The position numbers and the translations under genes are program-made. 64,000 nucleotides of DNA from positions 124,001 through 188,000 of the forward strand of contig JACGCN010000060.1 in assembly GCA_014905825.1 (NCBI GenBank). The letters run 5' to 3'. Source of the stretch: Lyophyllum atratum. Taxonomy: Eukaryota; Basidiomycota; Agaricomycetes; Agaricales; Lyophyllaceae. Below are positions 21,662 through 34,221 of the stretch, in pieces (the first letter of the stretch is position 1; every line of letters starts with the position of its first letter). The notes under the pieces are model-generated. The model saw nothing but the letters and a program-made list of their open reading frames with translations, made no database searches and had not been told where the DNA came from.

Positions 21662-22391
21662 CAGCGTAGGTAGGATAGCCGCACGGAGGTGACCCCCGGG
21701 TCGTCATCGGTCCTGTGGTGGACAAATAACGGAGAGTGTGTTAAGCACCTGGGCGGCTTAAGCTACTAGTACCCAGGACTAGCATGGATATACGAACTCT
21801 GAATATCGGATAAGCACATCTTGAGATCACTTCTAATGTCGTCTTTCGGCTTTGGCAGACCTTCGCGCATGATATATAGAAGCGTTACGTTTGTCTTCTC
21901 AAGTTTTTGGACGAGGTAAGTCGATAAGCAATATGTCCGGAATTTGACCCATTCGCCATCTGTTCGATTGCATGAGCATAGGTCCCACTTCTAAATTGAT
22001 TCGAATTGACACAATCCTGGCCTAATATACACAGATTTCTCATAGCGGCAGAATGGAAACTGGCTTCTTGTTAATGCACTGGAACAGACGAGTGAGGAAA
22101 TCCAAACCCATCCACGTCAGGCCCTAGCTTAAGCCATCGTTAGATAGCTAGCTACCTTACTGGGTCCTGGCTTTTGCAGGAAGATACGGCTTCTATTGCA
22201 GCACTTGAATAACAATGTTATGGCATTGCTTGACGAAAATATGAGCACAGATAACCGGTTCAGCAATCCAAAGCATGGTGAATCAACGTGTCAACACTCG
22301 CACTCTGTAATCGAAGAAAATGCAGATCATTCATAGTGTCGTCTAAGTATTAATCTAAACCAATATTGTGTGCAAACTTAAATAAAGTAAA
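21662..22391. other. convergent intergenic region, nothing found
   Basis: 730 bp between the HRT3 stop (plus) and the sterol acyltransferase stop (minus). No frame longer than about 60 codons, no RNA gene or repeat noticed. It should hold both 3' ends. Confidence 0.5.
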
Positions 22392-24707
22392 TCAGTAGGC
22401 CACGTAGGCCACGCAGAGCAACGGGAACCCAGCATACAAGCCAAGCCAGAATACAATGTTCCCCAATAGTTTGTTTCGCTTCACCATCGGTATCCGGCTG
22501 ATCACGATCAACGGGATTTGCACGATCTACATTTGTCAAATGGTCAGACAAGGTAGTTCATGTATGATGGCGACTGGGCCAAGCGAACCTGAAGGACAAA
22601 GAGATAGAATCTGTACGACGTCATCAGTGGGGAGCTAAACCCATACTGAATGATTTGCCATACCTGAACTTCTGCGTTACGATGATCATTACGAGCTCGT
22701 GGACAGAAGCGCTCAATAGGAATGTCAGGAACATTGCCCATGTCCGCGACAGGCCATACCCGAGGATGGTAGGGGCGTAGACATGGCGAAGCAGGAACGC
22801 ATGCACGGGTTTGTTCCACTTGCGGGAAAATTCGTCCCAGGATGTGGAATTCCACCTATATTCGAGAACTCCTTGGTCAGCGGAAACACTTATTGGAGCT
22901 AGACGCCGTCCGTACTGAATGAGAATTGTTAGTTGTGTGTAGCTAGGAAACATAAAGAATGAAACTAACCCAATCTTCATAAAACTGACGATCAGCGAAA
23001 CTGTTTGTAGTCCAAAGTCAGCACAGTAGAGATCGGGGGTTTCGAGGGTTGCCCACCGAGAAAGTTCTGCAAATCCGTTACAAATGCATTCTATATTCCC
23101 AAAACGTCAACACATGAGAATGACAGCAAGTGGTAAAGACTCACCGAAGATGATGAAAAACAAGAGCAGGTATGCCATCATGAAAGGCAACGCAAGATCA
23201 AGCAAAGATCGAAGGATAGATTGATCGTTCGTGGGTGTGTAGGGTAATATGAAGGTTTCCGTTACGGTGTATAGCAGTGCGAACGTGCCGAAAGTAGCGA
23301 CCTGCCTCTATTTTCAGTGAATTCGGAGATGAAATGGGGAGACAACTAACCGTCTTTTCAAATACATATATTGGCCGTATGCTATAAGATGATCAGCAGT
23401 GGAGGCAATCAGAGAACCATATATCTATCATACCGATCGGTGCGCGGATACTCCAGCTCATATACAAGTGTTGGGACGAACAAGAAATCCGCAAAGTTCT
23501 TGAAAGTGATGTTATTAGGCCAAGTCACAAAGGTGGGCCCCGGGCTTGTCAACTCGCCGCGAAGATCGGAGTATTCTTTCGCCAATTCTGAAATCTTTTT
23601 GTCTGGGTGGTCGACCAATGGGTGAGCTTCGAAGACAGAACCCTCCGGCTGAGCGACTGCGGCCTGGGCCTGATTGGCGGGGACATCGACGACTGCAATG
23701 TTACCGTTCGTAGCCTGTGATATGGTGGTAAGACGCTTGCGAAGGGCATTGGCAGTCGCTACGTCTGTGTAGGATGTCGTTGAACCGTTAGGAGGGGTCG
23801 CGGGGGTGCCACTGGCACTGGTACTGGGGGAGGATGAACCAAGCCCAGAAGTAGTATCCACCTCTGCATGATAAGCCTTCGCGTCCTTAATGGCTTGATC
23901 CCAGCCACCGACCGATTGTGTAGTCTCGCGAAGGTGCTTGAGGACTTCTTCACTTTGTTTGTTCACGACCTGCAGCTGTCCGTTGACAGTTATGTAGGAG
24001 TGCATCTTCATGATCATGACCTGGAATGTTACATAGTGTCATGACTTGGCGGCTTTATAACTGAGTTACGGAGCTCACAAGCGAATGTAGTGTAAAAAAT
24101 CCGGACTGGACCCAAGGCCACTTGCTATTGCGGATTCATAAGGACGCCGCGGCCAGACCAGAAATTACTCACCGATCGAAGGTCCACGTAATTGCAGATA
24201 CCAAGATTGCAGTTTGGAGCATGTGTTGGATGGTTACACCCACCCAGTAATATCTGATCCATCCCTTTTTGAGAGCAAATGCGAAGGGCAGGCAGGCCCA
24301 AGTGCTCAAGGCCAAAACTGCATCACTTATGGCCAGAACGATCGCGTCTTGAGAAAACATGGCGGCGAATCCAAGGTTAAGCGGACGTCCGCTGGATTCG
24401 ATGCCACGCACATAGACACGCACAGTGAATATGAATATGGATATCCAAAACAGGGAGAAGAATCCCTTGAAAGATCTCGTCACGAACGAAGCATGGAGAC
24501 ACCGCAACAACTCACACGAAACTCATTCATCCCGGAGGTCTCATTGCCGATGTCGAAGTGTGACTTGCGCGGCGCAAATGTGATCAATGCCCGCAATTTC
24601 TTGGAGGTTTTCGAGCGGTAGGGTCTGGACACATAGAGAGTTCCCTCCGAAGTCTTAAATCCTCCGCTGTTGGTGCGATTCGCGCCAGGAGGCAAATGGG
24701 TGTCCAT
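22392..24707 (-). CDS. ARE2: sterol O-acyltransferase (Are1/Are2, ACAT family)
   Basis: ER multi-span MBOAT enzyme that esterifies ergosterol with acyl-CoA for storage in lipid droplets. Start ATG 24707 (MDTHLPPGANRTNSGGFKTS). A basic N terminus is followed by FFSLFWISIFIFTVRVYVRG, several further membrane segments, a serine/threonine-rich lumenal or cytosolic loop, and GPTFVTWPNNITFKNFADFL, then LVYELEYPRTD. After removal of the intron near 22857-22970 the active-site motif FYEDWWNSTSWDEFSRKWNK is intact, and the catalytic histidine stands in FLLSASVHELVMIIVTQKF. The last helices end LGNIVFWLGLYAGFPLL and CVAYVAY with stop at 22392. At least eight short introns. Whether it is the Are1 or Are2 type cannot be told from sequence alone. 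Confidence 0.88.
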
Positions 24708-25379
24708 GGTTGACAGCGAGGTCTGGTCGAGATGCAGCAATGGTATAGATAGTGTCAGGAAGAGGGATACACCTGCCGGCAGGGTATGGACGTATTGCTA
24801 TAGATGGTGGTGAGGGTCGGTGTCAATTTGTCGGACAGGTCACTATCTCAGTTGATTCCGTCATACATAGGTTGAGTAATCCCTCGGGAGTCGGAGCAGT
24901 GCTCCACCTTCCACTACCAGGACTTTATAAAAATCTCTATTACAAGGACTACAACATCGGGTACAAGATATATAAATTGTTCTGCACCCTCTTCAAAACG
25001 TCATCCCAGCGGGAGTCGAAGGTAGACGATCAGCAAGGGGGTACAAATCGCTCTGGCCGCGTAGTTTAACGTTCAAGCACTTGGAGAGTAAGTGCAAGAC
25101 GTAGATATTGTCACGGCGAGGATTAAGATGAGGAAGAATGAGATAAAATAGTTGTATTGGGCATCCTGCTGATGCAGGTGAAGTTGGAAGAGAAAGATAA
25201 AACTTCAAAAAGGGATCGCATAAATACTGTGTTTGGACATGTTGCCATCTAAAGAGCACGCGTCACGTGCGGATAATTCTTCCACGACGTCGACGTCGAG
25301 CACTTTCAACTTCGCCAGGCTTGCCCATAACGATCAGATTCCGCGAGCCGCTGTCGTAGTCGGGTTCCTCCTTGCGAAG
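24708..25379. other. divergent promoter region
   Basis: About 670 bp between the ATG of the sterol acyltransferase (minus) and the ATG chosen for Clr2 (plus). An in-frame upstream ATG at 25239 could extend Clr2 by 47 residues rich in Ser/Thr. I did not identify specific regulatory elements. Confidence 0.4.
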
Positions 25380-27963
25380 ATGTCAGCCCGACGAATTTCG
25401 AGCAAGGATGTAGGACTGCCTAAGGATCCTCATTTCCTCGACTTCGTAAGGTCAGATGGCGACCCAAGTCATTGGCCAAAAAATACCACAGAAATTGTTG
25501 ATAAGGCTGGAGAAGTCAACTTCATGCAGCCCGTGGACATCGACCACGCTCATGCAATTAGATGGAGAGTAGGCGCAGCACAGGGAATTGCGATTGCAGC
25601 CAAACTACCTGGTGAGTTTCATCGTCCATCTGCACATCAGCCTGCCAACGCGTGCAAAACTCATAGAAGGCCCTGATTATGTTCTGAGAAGCTGGCCAGA
25701 AGGGTACGCATTCTTTGATCATCACAAAGGCGTACGAAACGCCCCGAGACATGATCTATATCTCTTCGGTAAGGATCTTTAACATATGTTAGAGACGTGG
25801 TCTTAGCATCGCTTCATAGGTGGCCGAAATGGACGTCGATATAGGTCTATCAATGAGTTCATTCCTCATGCGATATGGCTCTTCACAGACGAGACGATGG
25901 ACTCCGCCAACTGCCCGTGCAAGTATTGCCAGAAGAAGTCCCAGAAGGAAGTCACGGCGTCCCTTCCTCCTGGCATCCTACGTCAAGCACATGGCACACC
26001 CACACCTACGCGTCCCAGAACTACCAGACCCAAGGCCCTTCGTCAGACGGTGATGAGACCGCAGCGCGAGAAGGTGTACGCGGCTGTGCAGAGGGCCCCA
26101 CTTCCCGCACTGTCAAAGTCTTCGAATGTCAGCTCGAAGGCTACGATGCTCGTCGAGCGAAATTCAGATTTAAGAGCGATGTCTGCGAACACGGGGATGA
26201 AACTGAGGAAATGGTTTAGGACGGGAGAGCTACTGTGGTGTGCGCTGGATCCCCCAATCACAGGTCCTGACAATGTTGTCATCAAATTTTGGCCGGGTCT
26301 AGTTGATGAAGTGAAGCTGAAGACGAGGCCAATTCCACGGCAGACCACTGTCCCTGCGCGACCTCCGTTGGAGAGCGGAAACGACGAAGACGTGGTAATC
26401 GACGGCGTCAACGAAGCGCTACCCTGGAGTATTAGCCAATCCACCCAGTACCGAATGCAATTGCTCGCAGTGAACCACTCATACTTAGTTTCCGACGATC
26501 AAGTGCTACCCTATCAGGCCCATGTACCTTCCAATGAACTCATTGACGCCCTCAAAGCCTTCCCAACTCTACGTCTCAATTTCGACCGGGAAGTTTTGTC
26601 ACGTTTCAACCCATGTCCTCAAGGAAAAAGCCCCCATTTTGACGATGCAGTCGCGCCATATGCAATGGCTGTACAAATCGCGTCCACCCTCTCTGGCTAC
26701 TGGTGTCTCACGGACGAATGGGCCTTCGAATATCATCTACCCCCACCCGCCCCACCGCCTCCAAATTTATCTACACCATCACCATTGCAGGCCGGCCTGG
26801 AAGGAGCAGGTTGGAATAACGCTCCAACGAGTAGTGCAGTATTCGATGGGCCATCGTCTGAGCGCGTGACATACGACCTAAATGCGAGGTTGTATCCCAA
26901 CGTGTCTGGGTCGGGCTCAGATATGTCACCTGTAGAAACTCAGCGCCTTTCCGCGCGGGTACTCGGAAAGGTCGCCGCAGTTCCGCCCCTTGGCTCGCCG
27001 CCCCTTACACAGATGAGATTCCAGGGCCTTTGGTGGGGTGCAGAACGGATATGGGTAGACGAGTTTATTCGACTGAAGGTGCCTCGGCGGTGCATCGCTC
27101 CCAAAGGCGCGGAACATATTCTACCGCCCTCTGGACCCGGAAAATATGCGCGTGAGTTATGGTTGAAGACGGGGCGAGATCCATCGGAGCTGGGGGCAGG
27201 CGCTAGGGGAGTCTTCATGAGGTTGGATGGCTTGTTCGTTGTCGACGCTCTCCAGAGTGACGGTGTCACTACTCGGAAAGAGTGCCGAGCAAGCGGTATG
27301 TTGTATGAACTTGCCGATGTGGATTGGGAGGACCCCGATAGTGCACCAGCTACCGACACCTCTTCTGCTGGAAACGGAAAGGCTCCATTATCGTTTGTAC
27401 CCGCCCCATCACCCCTCAACCCACACATTTTGCCTAATCCAGACCCGGCTGTTCCAATACCCCCTACACCACCGGTGCCGGAAGCTGCGCAACCACCACC
27501 TATACCCAAACCTCCGCTTCCTAATTCTCAGTTATCCCACCCTGCGACGCCGCACTATCGTTTACCTGAAGCTCCAGACGGCTACGTCTTCCGGCCAATC
27601 CTTGCCGAAGGTCATGAGGCGACTCTATCCCTGAGTTTTATCAGCGGGCGGTATTATCCTAGGATCCTATCTCATCCCTTGCTGGAAACCACCCTACGTG
27701 CAGCCCTGACCAACCCAGTAGCAAAAGGAGGACTACTCGAATCAAACAACCTTTGGGCGTTGGAAGGGCTAGCTGCCGGATACTTCAACTCGGTCGAGCC
27801 GATACAATACAAAACATCACGTCCAAAGATGGTGGAGGATGCGGATAGCTTGGCTGTGAAGGAGCTGGAGCTTCATAAGCAACAGCGGATGAGGGAGATG
27901 GATGAAAACATGGAGGACGAGTTAGCGTATCCCGACGTTGACGCGATGGATGTTGATCATTGA
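25380..27963 (+). CDS. clr2: Clr2-type transcriptional silencing protein
   Basis: Clr2 is a subunit of the SHREC histone deacetylase/remodelling complex in fission yeast heterochromatin silencing. Exons: 25380 to about 25611, about 25668-25768, and about 25820-27963. The N-terminal Clr2 'transil' region reads FVRSDGDPSHWPKNTTEIVD, YVLRSWPEGYAFFDHHKG, PRHDLYLFGG and RRYRSINEFIPHAIWLF. It leads into a CPCKYCQKKSQKEVT cysteine motif, as the family has. The second half holds the Clr2 C-terminal domain (RFQGLWWGAERIWVDEFIRL, VPRRCIAPKG) and a proline-rich loop (PPTPPVPEAAQPPPIPKPP). It ends in an acidic tail. Start at 25380 gives MSARRISSKDVGLPKDP; the ATG at 25239 in the same frame is possible. 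Strong family match at both ends. Confidence 0.88.
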
Positions 27964-28289
27964 ATGGATTCTGAGGACTTGTATTCACATAATTTGCTGT
28001 TGCTGTTGCTTAGATCACCCACCCACATGTATATGATGTACACTACTTTAATCTTACTCTGATCAACCACGATCAAAGTCCGACACTTGACAACTGAGAG
28101 AGCAACTTCTTTGGACTGGTGCCATTTCCTCGCGCACTCACAGTTCTCAGCCTCTCGAGGAACCGTCGGCGTCGAGTCCCGGCTTGCTGCCTTATACCCT
28201 GTTCTTGTGACGTTTTCGGCCAGTGGCAGTGACTTCGGCGGTTCCTCCAGTTGTCTTGTTCTCCTCCCCTCTCTTTCATTCTTTCTCCC

Positions 28290-31175
28290 ATGGTTTCCAC
28301 CAGCACGTCGTCTCGCAGCTCCAACCTGAGCTCCTCGTCACAAACGGACCTTTACCTCACACCGTCGCCGTCAAGTCCAAGCGGCGGTTCCGCGTCGTCT
28401 TCCAAGCTATCGTTGAATCAAGAGGATGAAGGTGCTCCTCCATTTCACTCAACTCTACCAAGTCGCGCTGACCAGTACCAGAGAATGCCACTATTACACG
28501 CTCCTTGTCAAAGAAGGCTGGGAAACAGCGAAGTCATGAGTGCGTCGCGTCTTTCATCTCTACTGGGGCTCCATCATGATAAAATACGCCTCAGAGATCT
28601 CCGTCTGTTGGCGGTTTCAACGCATATGACAGAAGTTTCTTACGCCATTTCGGATATTCAGACGCGTATTTTTGGTATGGCCAACTCTTTATGGTACGCG
28701 CCACGCTAACAGACCCTTGCGTAGAGATACAGGAACTACGACACAAGTCCCACTCCTCTGGCGATACGACGAGCACCACCAATGTCATTGATCAATCGCT
28801 CATGAACCTGAACGAAAAGCTTGAAAATGTCGAGAAAGGCGTGAAATCCATAAACGAGTCTCTGGAGCCTCTTCTTCAATCGACCTCAACACCGACTTTC
28901 CAACATAACGGCGATCTAAATGAGAATGCATTAATGCTTAGGAAACACGCGACTTTGCAGGCAGAGTGGGAGGCGGTACAGAATGAAAGCGACGTGCTTA
29001 GGGAGGAGCTAAAGGAGGACAAATGGTTAACGGTATTCAGGACAGTGACAGACCAAGCCGACGGAATGATGTCCAGCTTGGAGAAAGCCGTGAACCGTTG
29101 TCAGGTGAGTTCCTTGCCTTGTATTACTCTTGCTTTCTCACACTTCATATCACCCAGGAATTCATTTGGCAGGTACATCGCCGGGGCGGAGATGACCCGC
29201 GCCAGTCACAGACTTCCCTATCTGCCTCTCAACGTAATGATAAACCACAACCTTTGACTTTGGAAGTATGCTCTTCGCTTCTGGACTCCTTTGAGGCAAA
29301 GAAAAAGTACGTCCTTGAAATTACATTTTGAGCCACGGCGTTAACGTAGCACACAGGCATTACATGCCAGCAACATCAAAAGTTCTATCTATCATTGATA
29401 AAGGTGTTCGTGACCGGGTCACGAAAAATGGCGAAACCCTACGGAGACATGCAGAATCCGCTCAGCGCTGGAAGAATCTACGAGAGCGAATATCCAGGAC
29501 AGATGTGGAGATGGAGAATGTGCGAAAGATTATTATAAGTGGGGATGCCACTCCCAGCGAAACCGGATCAAGCACGTCCGGCACCTTGTCTACGAAGAAT
29601 GGGTATCTCGCGACACCCCCCAGCGGTTCACGGTCTTCTAGGGCCCCCAGTTCATTGAGCACACTCTCAAGGTCCATATCTCCTTTTCGCAACTTCGCGC
29701 GTAAGATTACGGGAACGACTCGTCACCCACCCGTCACGCCGATGTCGATCAACAAGAACACTGGAAATCGTACTCCCTCCTCGGAATCTACTCAATCACA
29801 ACGTCGGCAGAAGACCTCATTGTTTTCATCCTTCCGCGGGAGCCAGCCACCGACACCCATGACGCCTGATCGCCCGGCACACAAGTACAGCCAAAGCCTC
29901 ACGCCAGATTCGTCACCTCGCGCCACTAGGGTTGATAACTCTACAGTCAAATCCCGTCCACCCACGAGTAAACAGCGATGGAACAGTTCTACAAAGGTTG
30001 CAGCGCCGGAAGAGCGTTCGACGGCGACTAAAGGCACACCTCCCAGGCGATCGCCTTCCGCAGCTGGGATGTATGGAGACCCTGGCGATATCCCTCCAGT
30101 TCCGCCTATTGGCACTCCCTACCGACGGAGTCTTTCACGGGCCTCGATGTCCTCGTCTCGCCCTTGGTCCCCTGTAACCTCCTCAATATCCACGAGCCAA
30201 TCCTCTCAGCCGACCCATTTCCCTATTTTCAGACCTCCCTCTCGCGCTCAGACCCCTGCTGGACCTCCTCGTGGTGTTACGCCTGGTCTCGGCACGACGC
30301 CGCGCTCGCGAGCCAAGACGCCCAGCCACATACCTCAGCCCTCGAAGCAACTCCAGACCACGCCAAGTCGATCAGATAATAGCACTGACGATGACAGTGG
30401 CTACTTCCAAAGGGCTGTTTCCCCAGCAATGAGTGTCACCTCTTCAGGCTTCGCACACCCTCCACGCCCTCCCAGCCGTTCCATGATCCCCATCCCGAGC
30501 TTGCATCTTTCTTCTCCGTCACGACCTTCCTCATCTATGTCAGATTATACCCGAACAGACACATTCAAAGGCTCCGCGGCACGAGCACAGACTCCCGAGC
30601 ACACTCTCCGGGCTCGCGCACAGCAGGTGCCGTTCTTCCACGGTACGAGCGGACGATCGGCAGCACGCCCAAGTTTAAATACACAGAAGCTTCCGCCGTC
30701 AAGTTTCCGAGACAGCCCCGCGAGTCGCACTCCGTCGAGACCCGGATCACGCTCGGGAGCGTACACCCCAACTATGGATAATCTCCCTATGCACGAATAT
30801 ATACCAGGAAACCTCAAGGACCCACTCGACACAGAGGTGGCTGCCGTTGTCAACTCGATCGCGCACGGCCTGCTTGTCGAACGGATTGATCCTCCCGTCA
30901 GAAAGATACCCAAGGAGGGCGAGGAAGTGAAGGCACAATACGCTTTCTCCAATTCCCTGAGCCGGAAGGTGGTGACTTGCCGCCTGACGACCCTTACGCG
31001 ACCTGGAAAGGGACATGGAGATGCGACCACCAAGAAGGTCATGTGTCGTGTCGGGGGAGGTGAGTCACCGGTTTACTTTCTGGGCCAAGACGGTTTTGGC
31101 ATATGGCTGACATGAGAACATACAGGCTGGCAGGACCTCAGCCACTATATTCTGAATCGTCAAGCCGGGATGTAA
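28290..31175 (+). CDS. KAR9: Kar9-like microtubule protein with GAS2 domain
   Basis: Likely spindle-positioning or cortical microtubule-linker protein. Start ATG 28290 (MVSTSTSSRSSNLSSSSQTD). The N-terminal half is helical and charged: RIFEIQELRHKSHSSGD, SLMNLNEKLENVEKGVKSIN, LQAEWEAVQNESDVLREELK, TVTDQADGMMSSLEKAVNRC, the Kar9-type coiled domain. A long basic Ser/Pro/Thr linker (about residues 330-700) follows and contains two SxIP motifs, SHIP (KTPSHIPQPSK) and SMIP (SRSMIPIPS), the signal for binding EB1/Bim1 at microtubule plus ends. The C terminus is a GAS2/GAR zinc-binding microtubule domain (VKAQYAFSNSLSRKVVTCRL, KVMCRVGGGWQDLSHYILN). The last intron (about 31061-31125) splits GG|GW. 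Introns also at about 28675, 29104 and 29308. Kar9 name is by architecture; the GAS2 call is firm. Confidence 0.78.
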
Positions 31176-31604
31176 AGCGAGTTACGACAGGTTGTCCTGC
31201 GGGCATAAGGCGTAGAGGGCAGTGCACCTCCGGGGCAAATGATTCCCGGAGCCATTCCACTGTGGGTTGAAGGTTTGCGTCGAACATTGCTTGTGCAGCT
31301 GTATTCATAACACTATCATGACTCCATTGTCGCGCTTTGATATGTTAAACAATAACATGCTTTTAATATCGCAACAGACGAGGTGAGGCGGGGGAGGAAC
31401 AATGATAAGAGCCAAGGATATGCTAGGTACGATGACACTATTCGGGTCGATAGCGGATTCATCATTCTGGCCTTGTTTTATCGATCTAGTTTGGAGCGTG
31501 CTTGTCATACCTGGAGGGCATCTTGCTCCGAGGCTTCCATAGATCATGGCAGACCCCTTAACTGATCATGAAGTCTAACATGCGCCTTCCGCACGCATGA
31601 GCCC
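31176..31604. other. intergenic region upstream of TRAPPC12
   Basis: 430 bp carrying the 3' end of the Kar9-like gene and the TRAPPC12 promoter. No frame worth calling. Confidence 0.4.
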
Positions 31605-31612
31605 TATAAAAG
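31605..31612 (+). promoter_or_regulatory. TATA box of the TRAPPC12-like gene
   Basis: TATAAAAG 47 bp before the ATG at 31652, so the 5' leader must be very short. Confidence 0.5.
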
Positions 31613-31651
31613 GAGGGCGGCTTCAGACTTTTTTGTTCCATTCCCGCAAAT

Positions 31652-34014
31652 ATGCCCCAGTCCCTCGAAACCAAGTCCTCTCCCGCGAAGTCAATAAAGC
31701 AGCTGCCGGTGAGACTGGGCAGGAAGATAAAGCACCAATTTCGACGATTGAGCTCAGGCCATCACGTGCCAGAAGTCAAACATCACAGCGCGCTGCACGA
31801 CGCCTTTCCCATCATCACCTCCATCTCCACCTCTCCTTTCTTCCCCCCCATCGACATCGTCCGCGACCCCAGCTCCCTTCTTCTATCTCCTCCAGTGTCC
31901 TCGAGAACCGTCTACAGCCGCGACAGCTTTACGAAGGGTAAGGAGGGCGATTCAACCGCGCACAGCGACAGAACCAGCTCTCAGGAATCACTGGGCTATT
32001 CAGAGCACCTGTCCCAATCTTCACAATCTTCTGTAGAAATGTCTGAGGATCCTTCGCCGTTACAGCACTCGAGGGAGGAGGAGACAGATGCTCACCAAGT
32101 GCAAGCTGTGGATGATTCTGCAGAGGGCTCGCGTTCCACGCAGCCCGCAGAAGATTCGGAGCGCCTCGAGGCCGAAAAACCTATCCCTGTCTCAGAGGAG
32201 GAATTGACGTCCGCCAGCCCTCCTACTGTGTACGTCGAACCTGAAGTACCTGATCCTTTCCTGATCGACGATGATACTTCGTCTGAGGAAGAGGATGAGA
32301 GTGAGGAAGACCGTCTCCCCGCTGTGAGCCAGTCGCAGTCGACTATCACCACCCCCCACGATGTATCTCTCACACTTTCTGCGTCACCATTGCCATCGGA
32401 GCCCGCCACGCCACACTCGGTTGGCTTGCCCTCCCCCAACCTGAACAAAGCCGTCCCACCTCCTCCATCGGACAGTGAGTCCGATGAAGAAGAGGTTCCG
32501 GATTTATATCTCCCCGGACTCATTATTTCTACTATGTTCCTCCCCATACCAAATGTACGCCGCTCCTTCTCCAACTCCTTAACGTGGTGGCTATCCAGAT
32601 CTTTAATGTACTATACCTACGCTAGACCGATCCGTTGAGTACGCTCCTCACCAAATATATCAATCCGCCTGAGAAACGTCCTGTGCGTGATATCACTGGT
32701 GATTGGCAGAAAAGTGACTTCCACACGCTGATCGTAAGTCTGGAATTTCTGCAAGACTGGACTAGTCAGTAATGAGATGTCTTCGTTACAGATGACGAAT
32801 AGCTGGCGAGCGCTGGCTAGAATGGCTCGAGACCGGCTCGTGACAACCAATCCAGAAGACCTGACACTTATTTTAGGTGTAAGCCATGTCCATAATACTC
32901 TTGCATTCACATCTGAATTTGCGTGATAGCTCTGGTACCTCCGCCTGGCTTGTTTAGCCCGTCTACGCCTTTTCAATCAGACATCTGCTGAATGCACGAA
33001 CCTCTTCGTTGTCCTGAACGCCATCGAGCCCCCCGAGTCACGCGCCTGGGTCTTCGATCGTCTGCTGCCCTTCGAGCTCGAAGTCATGCAGGCCCGCCTG
33101 AAGTACTGGGCCGGCGACCACATGGGTCACCTCGACGCGCTGAACGCCCTGCTGAGAAAGTGCCGGACGAAGGCGCGACAGGAGAAGGCCAACCCCACGG
33201 CCGTGTCGATGTGGAAGGAGCGTGGTGCCCGCGTATGCCTGATCATCGCCTCGCAGCTCGTGGAGATGAAGGTTAGTCCCTATCTCCTAATCAATACTTG
33301 CCATTAATGACAAAGCTATCAATACCTAGGACTTCCGAGCGGCGACGAAACTGCTTGAGCCACTTTGCGCGCAAGGCGACGAGGTTTCAACGGCTGCGTT
33401 GCGATCTTCCATCGGCCGGATATACCTCCAGAGTGGGGAGCTCCAGACCGCTGCAGACCACTTCGAGATCGTAGCCGCGGACCCCGCAGCGGGTCAAGAG
33501 CTGAAAGACATGAACGCCGGCTTGCTGGCGTCTGCGGAAGGGGACTGGACCCGTGCCAGTAGCCTCCTCGAAGCGATAATCGAGAAAGATGCTAATAACT
33601 TTGTGGTTCGTAACCTCGCCCATTTTGATTCCCTGTGGCTCACTCCCTTGCAGGCTGTCAACAACCTATCTGTCGCACTGCTGAGCCAAGGGAAATTGAA
33701 AGAGGTCAGACCCGTTTACTTCAATCTCAACAACAGAGTCAACTCACGCGGCCACGAAACAGGGGATTGACGCGCTGGAGACAGCACTGAGGGCTTCTCC
33801 AGCTAGCGTGGTTGTAGCAGAACCTTTCCTGTTCAACCTTTGTACGTATCTCTATTCCAGTTTTGGCTACCTAGCTAACAAGCGAACCGTAGCAACGCTC
33901 TATGAGCTACGTTCTGCAACCGCTGCGGAGAACAAACGCAACCTCCTATTGAAGGTTGCGAAATGGAGCGGTGATGGTTTGCGTACGACTTGTTTGAAAA
34001 TGCCAACCAACTAG
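31652..34014 (+). CDS. TRAPP complex subunit TRAPPC12 homologue (TPR protein)
   Basis: Homologue of human TRAPPC12/TTC15, a TPR subunit of the TRAPPIII membrane-tethering complex (ER-Golgi traffic and autophagy). The N-terminal 300 residues are low-complexity and acidic (DDDTSSEEEDESEEDRLPAV). The conserved part starts TDPLSTLLTKYINPPEKRPV and TNSWRALARMARDRLV, continues LWYLRLACLARLRLFNQ, LLPFELEVMQARLKYWAGD, and TPR-like helices (IGRIYLQSGELQTAADHFEI, AVNNLSVALLSQGKLKEGID). It finishes with EPFLFNLSTLYELRSATAAE and GDGLRTTCLKMPTN. The NNLxVxLLxxGxLKE and LFNLxTLYEL blocks are the TRAPPC12 signature. At least seven introns of about 50 nt. Confidence 0.87.
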
Positions 34015-34221
34015 TTGCCTAGAAGATCCACGATTACCCTCTTATCTTTATGTACATCCCGAGATCCACTCAGCATCGGGAAATAAGTCTATGGTTCCAT
34101 TCCTTCTACATATAGTTGTGAATAAATGATAGCGACGAAAGCGTCGACCATGGGTGGTATTAGTAGTGTGCGGCAACTACGGTTCTTGTGGTATATGTAA
34201 GGGCGGAATATAACACATCTT

